Shown piece by piece: positions 9,104 through 17,045 of a DNA stretch of 64,000 nt. Each line of letters begins with the position of its first letter. Position 1 is the first letter of the stretch. The notes under the pieces were generated by a model. It saw only the letters and a program-made list of their open reading frames with translations, ran no database searches and was not told the origin of the DNA. The position numbers were made by a program, and so were the translations under genes. Origin of the DNA: DATFNI01 sp963787205 (lineage in GTDB: Bacteria > Bacteroidota > Rhodothermia > Balneolales > DATFMH01); contig CAWBCD010000003.1 in NCBI GenBank assembly GCA_963787205.1, positions 496,001 through 560,000 of the forward strand. Direction: 5' to 3'.

Positions 9104-11536
9104 TTATTCATTGCGTAAGCTCTTCACCGGGTCCGCGATTGCCGCCCGTACCGATTGCCAGCTCACTGTTGTCAGAGCAATTACCATAGCTACGACTCCG
9201 GCAAGCACAAACGTCCAGATGCCTATATTGATGTGGTAAGCGAAGTTCTCCAGCCAGCGGTGCATGGCATACCATCCAATGGGAACTGCGATCAAGAATC
9301 CGATTCCGACTAGTTTTAAAAAATCTTTGGAGAGCAATGCAACGACGCCTGTTACTGAAGCTCCGAGTACTTTTCGGATGCCTATCTCCTTGGTGCGTTG
9401 TTCTACGACGTAACTTATCAGACCGAATAAACCCAGACAGGAAATAAATATGGAGAAAAAAGTGAAATAGATGAATAACTTACCTGTTCGTTGCTCGGAC
9501 CGGAACAGCCTGTTGAAATCATTATCCATAAAAGAATAAGTAAATGGCTGCCCGCTCATCCCGGTAAAGACATGATATTGGTCTTTAATTTTGGAGATCA
9601 GGGTTGGTATATCATTCGTATGAATCCGGATTCCCATGCTGGTAGCATAAGCAGCAAGAGTGAAGATGTCCGGACTGTTTTTCTTATGTAGAGATCCGGC
9701 ATTGAAGTCCTTTACAACACCGATGATGTGATACACTACCGCCTCACCATTATCTCCGGGTTTATATAATTTTTTTTGTAAAGGGTCTTTGTAACCCAAC
9801 ATGTTTGCAGCTGTTTCATTAATGATAACAGCCGATGAATCAGTGGGCATTTCAGGAGAGAAGTTCCTTCCGGATTTCATTTTCATATCCAAAGTAGGAA
9901 TATAATCAGCATCGACAGGCCATTGTTGAAATAGAAATGATTGGTTGGCGTTTATAGAAGCATCCTTCGAAAAAGTGAGTGTATTGATGTCGGTTCCGTC
10001 AGTTGTGGGAAAAACGCGTGCCAGGGTAACGGCTTCCACTCCGCTCATTTTTTGGATTTCATTTTTAAATGACCGGGCGTGTGAGCCTAATAAATAGATG
10101 TTTCTTACGATTAATACGTGATGGCGGTTGTAACCTAATTTTTTGTTCTGTATGTAGTTAAGCTGGTTATAGATAACGAGCGTGCCCACAATCAAAATGA
10201 TGGTAGTGGCAAACTGAAAAATTACCAGGCCATTCCTCAAAAAAACGTTTTTAAATCCCGTCGCAATGTTACCTTTCAATACCCGGGATGGATTAAAAGA
10301 CGACAAAATGAATGCAGGATAGCTTCCGGCAAGTAATCCTACAGATATGGATGTCAGCAGCAGGCCGGGAAATAACCAGATGTTAGACAGAAATGAAGTT
10401 ATGGATATTGCTTTACCCGTCACCTGGTTAAAATAGGGTAACAGCAATAGCGTAATAATGAGGGCCAGAAACAGGGAAATAAAGCTGGTTATAAAAGACT
10501 CGGTTATAAATTGAGCAATCAGATTGGAGCGATTGGAACCCAAGGCTTTTCTGATTCCAACTTCTTTTGCACGTCTGGCTGCTCGTGCAGTAGAAAGATT
10601 GATAAAATTAACACATGCAATTAGAAGAATTAGAAGAGCGATAACGATAAAAATATATACGTACTGGATATTCCCGGTTGGTTCAAATTCGTCGGGCAGT
10701 GTGGAGTGTAAATGAATCCGGGTCAGCGGCATGCTTTGGTATTCAAAATAACCGCCATTTTGTTTCAAATCAGAAAATGTGTTGTGCGTGACACTTTGAA
10801 AGCGCGGGGCTACATATTTCCGGACAGTCTGTCTTAAATAGTTTTCGACGGATTGCCGGGTAGTACCGTGTCGAACTAATAAAAAAGTGACACAATTAGT
10901 ATTCAGCCAGTCATCGGAACGGCTGTCTTGTAACTCCGACATGGGCCTGATAAAATCCAGATGGAAAGAGGATTGAACAGACATATCTTTTATTACACCC
11001 GTTATTTTATAATCAGCCGTATTATCGACGTGCAAAGTTTTGCCGATTACATCAGTAGTGTTGAAATATTTTTTAGCCATGCTTTCCGACAAAACAATGG
11101 AATGCGGTTGGGTCAATGCCGTTTGGGGATTCCCTTGGATCATTGGCAGGGTGAACACGTCAAATAAGGTGGAATCGGCAAAGAATGAGTTATGACCTTC
11201 TACCGTTTCACTCCCCTTCTTCACCATGATTTTACCCCCACCCCTGAGTCTCACATAATTTTCGATTTGCGGATAATCATTTTTAAGCGTGGGTCCCAGG
11301 GGTTCGGGAGTGTCGATGCTGATATAGTTACTTCCGTTAATGCGAGCATTTGTGTTTAGCCGGTAGATACGATCTGCTTTTTTATTGTACTGATCGTAGC
11401 TGAATTCATCGTTCACAAATAAGGCTATCAAAAGACAAACAGCCAGTCCCAGAGCCAGGCCGGAAATATTGATAACAGTGAATCCTTTATTCCTCCAAAG
11501 ATTACGGAAAGCTGTTTTTAGAATATTACGGATCAA
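9104..11536 (-). CDS. FtsX/MacB-family ABC permease (permease 4), intact
   Basis: An intact 810-residue permease, and the first gene of the second transcription unit. Two homologous halves are visible: N-terminal TM (VINISGLALGLAVCLLIALFV) with a periplasmic domain and three TMs around residues 285-430, then a TM near 440, a second periplasmic domain and a C-terminal FtsX block (EQRTKEIGIRKVLGASVTGV). The MacB/FtsX family acts as mechanotransmission devices with a LolD-type ATPase, here probably the one at 2966-3679. The start is TTG (MIRNILKTAF). About 190 bp upstream lies a sigma-54 promoter with two activator sites, so expression is probably driven by the NtrC-type regulator at 22965-24347. 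Confidence 0.95.
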   Translation of the reverse strand: MIRNILKTAFRNLWRNKGFTVINISGLALGLAVCLLIALFVNDEFSYDQYNKKADRIYRLNTNARINGSNYISIDTPEPLGPTLKNDYPQIENYVRLRGGGKIMVKKGSETVEGHNSFFADSTLFDVFTLPMIQGNPQTALTQPHSIVLSESMAKKYFNTTDVIGKTLHVDNTADYKITGVIKDMSVQSSFHLDFIRPMSELQDSRSDDWLNTNCVTFLLVRHGTTRQSVENYLRQTVRKYVAPRFQSVTHNTFSDLKQNGGYFEYQSMPLTRIHLHSTLPDEFEPTGNIQYVYIFIVIALLILLIACVNFINLSTARAARRAKEVGIRKALGSNRSNLIAQFITESFITSFISLFLALIITLLLLPYFNQVTGKAISITSFLSNIWLFPGLLLTSISVGLLAGSYPAFILSSFNPSRVLKGNIATGFKNVFLRNGLVIFQFATTIILIVGTLVIYNQLNYIQNKKLGYNRHHVLIVRNIYLLGSHARSFKNEIQKMSGVEAVTLARVFPTTDGTDINTLTFSKDASINANQSFLFQQWPVDADYIPTLDMKMKSGRNFSPEMPTDSSAVIINETAANMLGYKDPLQKKLYKPGDNGEAVVYHIIGVVKDFNAGSLHKKNSPDIFTLAAYATSMGIRIHTNDIPTLISKIKDQYHVFTGMSGQPFTYSFMDNDFNRLFRSEQRTGKLFIYFTFFSIFISCLGLFGLISYVVEQRTKEIGIRKVLGASVTGVVALLSKDFLKLVGIGFLIAVPIGWYAMHRWLENFAYHINIGIWTFVLAGVVAMVIALTTVSWQSVRAAIADPVKSLRNE

Positions 11537-11727
11537 AGTATTAAGGTTAAAGTGTTTAGATGCCAGTCATTCGCCTTGGTGGATTACTTTCAGTTTGTCT
11601 CACTACTCTGTACTCAATACACACCACACTAGTTTTTATAATCCTCACCAGTTTTGGGATACTTCATCTGGTATAACATCGGTACTCATACCGGATTGGC
11701 ATTCCGGGTTCTGCTGATAGTTGTTAT

Positions 11728-11743
11728 TTCAATAATTATGCCA
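11728..11743 (-). promoter_or_regulatory. Sigma-54 (-24/-12) promoter of permease 4
   Basis: On the minus strand TGGCAT-AATTA-TTGAA matches the sigma-54 consensus TGGCAC-N5-TTGCA at all key positions except the final C. The surrounding CTGGCAYAATTATTG is shared with the promoter at 22062-22078. Confidence 0.7.
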
Positions 11744-11795
11744 GAAACATAAATCAACTTATATGAAGGTTAAGGGCATTTTTTGCTTCATATCA

Positions 11796-11832
11796 TGTTT
11801 GAAAATGAACAGTAAGTGTTCGATTTCGGACA
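11796..11832 (-). promoter_or_regulatory. Paired upstream activator sites for the NtrC-type regulator
   Basis: Two inverted repeats, TGTTTG-AAAA-TGAACA (11796-11811) and TGTTCG-ATTT-CGGACA (11817-11832), have centres 21 bp apart, 53 bp upstream of the -24 element. The same pair with the same spacing is at 22134-22170. Confidence 0.7.
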
Positions 11833-11949
11833 GTGTCAGTAGTGTGTTGAAGTATTTAAGGTGTTAAGGTACCAAGGTTATTATCAGCTATCAGCCTCGT
11901 CGCTGTGTTTTATCTCACTACTCAATACTCTGTACTCATGACTCAATGT

Positions 11950-14334
11950 TCACTCACTCCTAAGATTATTTGCGGGATTGGCAAAAGCGGCGCGGATCGT
12001 TTGCAGGCTGATTGTGAGCCAGGCGATGGAGATGGTTCCAATCATAACTATCACTATCGGCCAAATTCCAATGTCAGCATGGTAGACAAAGTTGTTGAGC
12101 CACTGGCTGACAGCGTAATATGCCAGTGGAAGTCCGATAATCAGGGAGAGTCCTACATAACGCATGAAATCAACGGACAATAGGGTTACAATCTGCCTGA
12201 CCGTAGCCCCGAGAACTTTCCTCACGCTGATCTCTTTCGCACGTTGCAGGGTTGTATAGGCCGCTAGCCCCAGCAATCCGAGGCAAGCGATGATGATGGT
12301 CAGGTAGGTGATAAACCGGAGCATCTGTGAAATAATCCACTCCAGGTTGTATGTCTGCTTGATCTGTGTTTGTATGAAAAAATTGTAAAAGAATTGGTCC
12401 GGGAAGTCGTGTTTCCAGGTGGTGGTGATAAACTGTGTCGCGGCCTGGAGATGTTCCGGATTGACCTTAACAATGAGCAAGGAGAGTTGGCCGGGATCGT
12501 TTAATAAAGCCATCGGCTTGATAGGCTGATCGAGCGTTTCATAATTATAGTTTTGAATCACCCCGATGACCGTTAGTCGTATATTCTTCCCGCTATCATT
12601 CTTCTCCGTAATAACCTTTCCGATCGCATTGACATTATTCCAGCCAAAACTTTTTACTGCTGCTTCATTGATGATTATCGCGTGGGTACTGTCGGATGCT
12701 ATATCCTTGTTGAAATTGCGGCCTTCTATAAGTTTCAGATGGAGCAGCGGAATGTAATGGGAATCACTATAGAAGGTGTGAAGCAAGACCTGCTCGTTCT
12801 GGCTGCGCCGCTCAGCGGTATAGGTCTTTACAACCCCCGGTGAAAAGGGTCCGGAAGAGGCAAGCGCCACATTTTCGACAAGGGAGTTTTTCTGTATGTC
12901 CTGTTTAAATCGATCAGCCTGCTTCCTGGTCCCGGAGTAGTAGATTTGCATCACACCCTGGCGGTTATAGCCAAGATCTTTTTGGAAAAGGAAATTAACC
13001 TGTTTGTTAACAACAAGCGTGCAGAGCAGCATGAAAACAGCAAGGGTAAACTGAGTGATAACCAGTCCGGCCCGCAAGCCTGATTTGGAACTTCCCGTTG
13101 ATGCGGATCTGAAAATTCGTGCCGGCCGGAACCGGGAGAGGAAAAATGCCGGGTAGCCGCCCGCCGTAAGTGTTACAAAGGTCAGTATGCCAAAAACAGA
13201 AATCCATAAAAAAGAACTATGCAGGAAATCCAGGTGTACTTCCCATCCGCTCATGGCATTGAATGGAGAAAGCATAATCTCGATGAAAAGGAAAGCCAGC
13301 AACAGGGCCAGGATGGCCACAATGCCCACTTCAAACAGGTACTGGAACACAAGTTGTTCGCCGTTTGCTCCGATCACCTTGCGTATGCCCACTTCCCTCC
13401 TCCTCTTTGAAGCTCTGGCAGTTGAGATATTGATGAAATTGATGCAAGAGATAAGCAAAATCATGAACGACAGCGTCAGAAATATGTAGATATAACTCTT
13501 ATTCAGCGTTGCATGCGGGTCATTCATGTAAGTGGGACCCAGATACATCGAGAAGAGCGGCTGCAATTCCGGGGAGTAGTGTTCGGTGGCCTTTGTCTCA
13601 ACAAACCGTTTCAGGAAACCGGGCATCTGCTTTTGTATCTGGGATGGACTTGCTCCCTTTTTCAGTAAAATGTACGTCTCTACGCGGTGATCATTCCAGC
13701 TTGTAAGTGCGGGATAGTTGGATTGCTTAAGGTTCGATGTCGATACCAGCACACTAAAGTTATTGGTCAGGCTCGATTGACGGGACAGTTTTTTCAGGAC
13801 ACCTGTGATCAGATAGTTATTCTGGTCAATCGTGATAATCTTGTTTAGGGGATCCGTTTCCCCAAAGAGCATTTTGGCTGCTGCTCGCGTCAGCACGGCC
13901 TTATTCGGACCATCAAGTGCGTGCCGCGGATTCCCTTCTGCAAAGGGATAGGTAAAAACATTGAAGATCGAGGGATCCGTGTACATCACAGCCGTATTAA
14001 ATACATGATCATTTTGAATGACGGATTTGCCCAGCATCAGAAACCGAACGTAATGCGATATTTCCGGGAAATCGGATTTCATGGCGGGTCCCCATGGCAT
14101 GGGAGTCAACGCGTTGGTGACCTCCGATCCATTTTCACTCTTTATGTGATCGACAACCCGGTAAATACGATCACCGTTTTTTTGTGACCTGTTGATGTGC
14201 ATGGCATAATTGGTCAGCAGCAGAAGAAAAAGGAAGCATCCTATGCCCATTGCCAGGCTGACGATATGGATTACGGTGTATCCTTTTTCACGCACGAGGT
14301 TGCGGTAGGCGACTTTTAAGTAGTTACGTAGCAA
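11950..14334 (-). CDS. FtsX/MacB-family ABC permease (permease 3), intact
   Basis: An intact 794-residue permease and the last gene of the first transcription unit. It has the same duplicated layout as its neighbours: N-terminal TM (GYTVIHIVSLAMGIGCFLFLLL), periplasmic domain, three TMs (LSFMILLISCINFINISTAR), a mid TM (RAGLVITQFTLAVFMLLCT), a second periplasmic domain and the C-terminal FtsX block (QRAKEISVRKVLGATVRQIV). It is the most divergent of the six; ISVRKVLG replaces the IGIRKVLG of the others, and its TM4 region differs too. It starts with TTG after a GTGTTAAA array. Its substrate is unknown. Confidence 0.95.
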   Translation of the reverse strand: MLRNYLKVAYRNLVREKGYTVIHIVSLAMGIGCFLFLLLLTNYAMHINRSQKNGDRIYRVVDHIKSENGSEVTNALTPMPWGPAMKSDFPEISHYVRFLMLGKSVIQNDHVFNTAVMYTDPSIFNVFTYPFAEGNPRHALDGPNKAVLTRAAAKMLFGETDPLNKIITIDQNNYLITGVLKKLSRQSSLTNNFSVLVSTSNLKQSNYPALTSWNDHRVETYILLKKGASPSQIQKQMPGFLKRFVETKATEHYSPELQPLFSMYLGPTYMNDPHATLNKSYIYIFLTLSFMILLISCINFINISTARASKRRREVGIRKVIGANGEQLVFQYLFEVGIVAILALLLAFLFIEIMLSPFNAMSGWEVHLDFLHSSFLWISVFGILTFVTLTAGGYPAFFLSRFRPARIFRSASTGSSKSGLRAGLVITQFTLAVFMLLCTLVVNKQVNFLFQKDLGYNRQGVMQIYYSGTRKQADRFKQDIQKNSLVENVALASSGPFSPGVVKTYTAERRSQNEQVLLHTFYSDSHYIPLLHLKLIEGRNFNKDIASDSTHAIIINEAAVKSFGWNNVNAIGKVITEKNDSGKNIRLTVIGVIQNYNYETLDQPIKPMALLNDPGQLSLLIVKVNPEHLQAATQFITTTWKHDFPDQFFYNFFIQTQIKQTYNLEWIISQMLRFITYLTIIIACLGLLGLAAYTTLQRAKEISVRKVLGATVRQIVTLLSVDFMRYVGLSLIIGLPLAYYAVSQWLNNFVYHADIGIWPIVIVMIGTISIAWLTISLQTIRAAFANPANNLRSE

Positions 14335-14440
14335 AGTGTTAAGGTGTTTGGGTGTTAAAGTGTTTATAGCTGTCAGCTTTTAGCAATCAGCGTTCAGCGT
14401 ATCTTTCTACTCTGTACTCAATACTCATGACTAACTCTCC
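14335..14440. repeat. Modular repeat spacer between permeases 3 and 2
   Basis: GTGTTAAG/GTGTTAAA octamers (14335-14369) lie next to the TTG start of permease 3, followed by TCAGCTT/TCAGCGT heptamers (14368-14399) and CTCTGTA-CTCAATA-CTCATGA heptamers (14404-14433). Confidence 0.7.
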
Positions 14441-16903
14441 TCACTCCGTTCGGAGAGATTTCGCCGGGTTTGCGATTGCAGCCCGAATCGATTGCCAGCT
14501 CACTGTTGCCAGGGCTATCAATAAAGCGATGGCACCTGACAGCAGGAAAATGCTCAGTCTTATATTGATGTGATAGGCAAAGTTTTCAAGCCATCGATTC
14601 ATCACATACCAGGCGACGGGTATGGCTATCAGGAAGCCCAAGCCAACCAGTGCCAGGAAATCTTTGGAAAGCAGTACAACGATTCTGGCGACAGAGGATC
14701 CGAGAACTTTCCGGATGCCAATCTCCTTGGTGCGTTGTTGCGCCGAGAATACGGACAGGCCAAACAATCCCAAACAGGCAAGGACGATAGCCAACAAAGA
14801 TCCCCACATAACAATATTTCCAAGCCGTTCTTCCTGGCGGTACTGGCTGTCGAGCGCGTTATTCACAAACGTATACTCAAAAGGCACTGCAGGGGCGATT
14901 TCTTTCCAGACCTGTTTCAGTTGACTCATCGTCGCCGGTATATTATCCGTATGGAGTCTTATGATATACCGGGCGGATGGCGGATAAACAGCACTGATGT
15001 TCTCAATCCCGCTAAAAATTAAATCAGGATTCATTGCCAGAACAAGCGGCTCAATCGACGTGTGCAGCGACTGGTAATGAAAATCGCTGATCACTCCTAT
15101 CACTTGATGGTTTTTAAATCGTGGTCCCGGTAATCGCTTGCCAATTGGATTCTTCCAGCCAAATCGCTTAACAAGTGCCTCATTTACTACAATGCCTCGA
15201 TGTTCGTCAGAGGTATTCTTTTTCGAAAAGAAATGGCCTTCCACCATTTTTGCATCAATCGTCGACAGGAAATTGGCATCGACGACGTTGAAATGAAAAT
15301 CGTGTCGCTGCCCCTGGTTGTCTGTAAAGTCAGCATTAAACCAGCCGCTCGATTGTGCAGGCGTGTAGATGGAAGCGGAAATTTCCCGGATACCCACGAT
15401 GGATTTGAGCTTTGTTTCAAGCAGCTGTTTGCGGCGTTGAGCATCCTGGAATACCTTGCTGACCGGAGTGTTGGGACCCGGCTTGAATCCGGATGGAAGT
15501 ACGACCAGTTCATCTTTTTTGTATCCGAGATCGGTTGTTCGAACATACTCCATCTGCTGATTAATGATGATGGTGCCGATGATCAAAACAATGGAGAGGG
15601 TAAACTGGAACACAATCATACCTTTGCGAAAAAAGCTCCGATTACCTGCAATTTTGATTTTCCCCTTTAATACTTCTGAGGGATGAAGACCGGAGATTAT
15701 GAGCGCCGGATAAATGCCCGCTATCAGGCTGATGAGCAAAGCCGAGCCTCCAATGATGAGTAACGTCTGCCATGAAAAAGCAAGGACGAGTCGAGTTCCG
15801 GCAAGTTGGTTAAAAAGAGGCAGAAACAGGGTGGCCAGTATACTACTCACTGCAAGTCCGATGACCGTAACCAGGAAGGCTTCGCCCCAGAACTGCGTAA
15901 TTAACTGTTTTCGTTCTGCTCCAATAGTCTTTCTGATCCCTACTTCCTTGCCCCTGAAAACAGAACGGCTGATTGCCAGTGTCATGAAGTTTATGCAAGC
16001 TATAGCTAGTATAAGCAAGGCAATAACCGCAAGAATGTAGGAATAGACCGGATTCGTGACCGAAGCAATAGCCGTTGGATAGGTAATGTTTAAGTGAATA
16101 TCAGATAATGGCTGCAGTCCAACGGTATAATGGCTCCGGTTATAATCCTCTCCAAGAGTCTGTTTCATCATAGCCGCAAGCTTTCCGGTCAACTGAGTCG
16201 GTGTAATATCTTTGTTTAGCAAGACATAAGTTTCAACCGATACGTTAAACCAACTGTGCTGAAAGCGCTGATTGAAGAATGCAGAGGCATTCGTAAATGG
16301 TATGAGTATCTGAAACTGGAGGCTGGAATTTACCGGTGGTGCTTTAATAATACCCGTTACAACAAAGTTAGTAATCTTATCACCGGTCTTGATAGACAGT
16401 GTTTTTTGAATGGGGTTCTGTTTTCCGAAAAATTGTTTGGCAATGTCAGGAGTGATGACAACAGAATTAGGCTTACCGAATACCGTATTCTTATCGCCGC
16501 GAACAAGGTTGAAATCGAAAATCTTTAGAAACGCCGGGTCAACCATCATCACCGACTCAGGTGTTTCCTGCTGATTACTCTCAGTTTTCACAACATCATT
16601 GAATGCATAGATACGCGTCACAGCGTCAACTTCGGGAATATTCTGCTTCAGAGTCGGTCCCAGCGGGACGGGCGTCGCCACGTTAAAATGTTTCTCACCG
16701 CTTGCATAACTCTCCTTTACCCACGCCCTGTAGATCCTGTCAGACTTAGTGTTAAACTGATCAAAGCTCCACTGAAATTGTACATACATCAGTATCAATA
16801 TGCACACGGTCAACCCAACGGATAGTCCGGCAATATTGATGAAACTGTAGAGCTTGTGCCTCTTCAGGTTACGGAGTGCTATTTTTAAATAATTGTGGAG
16901 CAA
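14441..16903 (-). CDS. FtsX/MacB-family ABC permease (permease 2), intact
   Basis: An intact 820-residue permease, the second of three in the first transcription unit. The N-terminus MLHNYLKIALRNLKRHKLYS is nearly identical to permease 1, which suggests recent duplication of at least this end. TM1, a periplasmic domain, three TMs (VIALLILAIACINFMTLAIS), a mid TM (MIVFQFTLSIVLIIGTIII), a second periplasmic domain and the FtsX block (QQRTKEIGIRKVLGSSVARI) follow in order. The C-terminus NPAKSLRTE is also shared with permease 1. The start is TTG within a GTGTTAAR array. Confidence 0.95.
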   Translation of the reverse strand: MLHNYLKIALRNLKRHKLYSFINIAGLSVGLTVCILILMYVQFQWSFDQFNTKSDRIYRAWVKESYASGEKHFNVATPVPLGPTLKQNIPEVDAVTRIYAFNDVVKTESNQQETPESVMMVDPAFLKIFDFNLVRGDKNTVFGKPNSVVITPDIAKQFFGKQNPIQKTLSIKTGDKITNFVVTGIIKAPPVNSSLQFQILIPFTNASAFFNQRFQHSWFNVSVETYVLLNKDITPTQLTGKLAAMMKQTLGEDYNRSHYTVGLQPLSDIHLNITYPTAIASVTNPVYSYILAVIALLILAIACINFMTLAISRSVFRGKEVGIRKTIGAERKQLITQFWGEAFLVTVIGLAVSSILATLFLPLFNQLAGTRLVLAFSWQTLLIIGGSALLISLIAGIYPALIISGLHPSEVLKGKIKIAGNRSFFRKGMIVFQFTLSIVLIIGTIIINQQMEYVRTTDLGYKKDELVVLPSGFKPGPNTPVSKVFQDAQRRKQLLETKLKSIVGIREISASIYTPAQSSGWFNADFTDNQGQRHDFHFNVVDANFLSTIDAKMVEGHFFSKKNTSDEHRGIVVNEALVKRFGWKNPIGKRLPGPRFKNHQVIGVISDFHYQSLHTSIEPLVLAMNPDLIFSGIENISAVYPPSARYIIRLHTDNIPATMSQLKQVWKEIAPAVPFEYTFVNNALDSQYRQEERLGNIVMWGSLLAIVLACLGLFGLSVFSAQQRTKEIGIRKVLGSSVARIVVLLSKDFLALVGLGFLIAIPVAWYVMNRWLENFAYHINIRLSIFLLSGAIALLIALATVSWQSIRAAIANPAKSLRTE

Positions 16904-17045
16904 AGTGTTAAGGTATTAAGGTGTTAAAGTGTTTAAGTAAGCTATCAGCCTTCAGCTGTCAGATCGGTGGTTAGTTGTTAGTGGCCCGTGGAGTCTTCTT
17001 TAATTCAAAATTAAAAATTCAACATTCAAAATTATTAATGCCTTC
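16904..17045. repeat. Modular repeat spacer between permeases 2 and 1
   Basis: Octamers (16904-16937), TCAGCNN heptamers (16939-16962), then a 66-bp block (16969-17036) with TTGTTAG and AATTCAAAATT units that is almost the same as 6439-6504. Confidence 0.7.

Larger units (their letters stand above)
11537..11949. other. Promoter-bearing spacer dividing the permease locus
   Basis: This 413-bp gap is much longer than the other permease spacers. It holds a sigma-54 promoter (11728-11743) and two palindromic activator sites (11796-11832), both pointing at permease 4. Degenerate GTGTTAAG octamers occur at both ends (about 11537-11557 and 11849-11880), with TCAGCTA heptamers (11883-11896) and CTCAATA-type heptamers near 11600 and 11912-11945. 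No coding sequence is seen. Confidence 0.7.
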
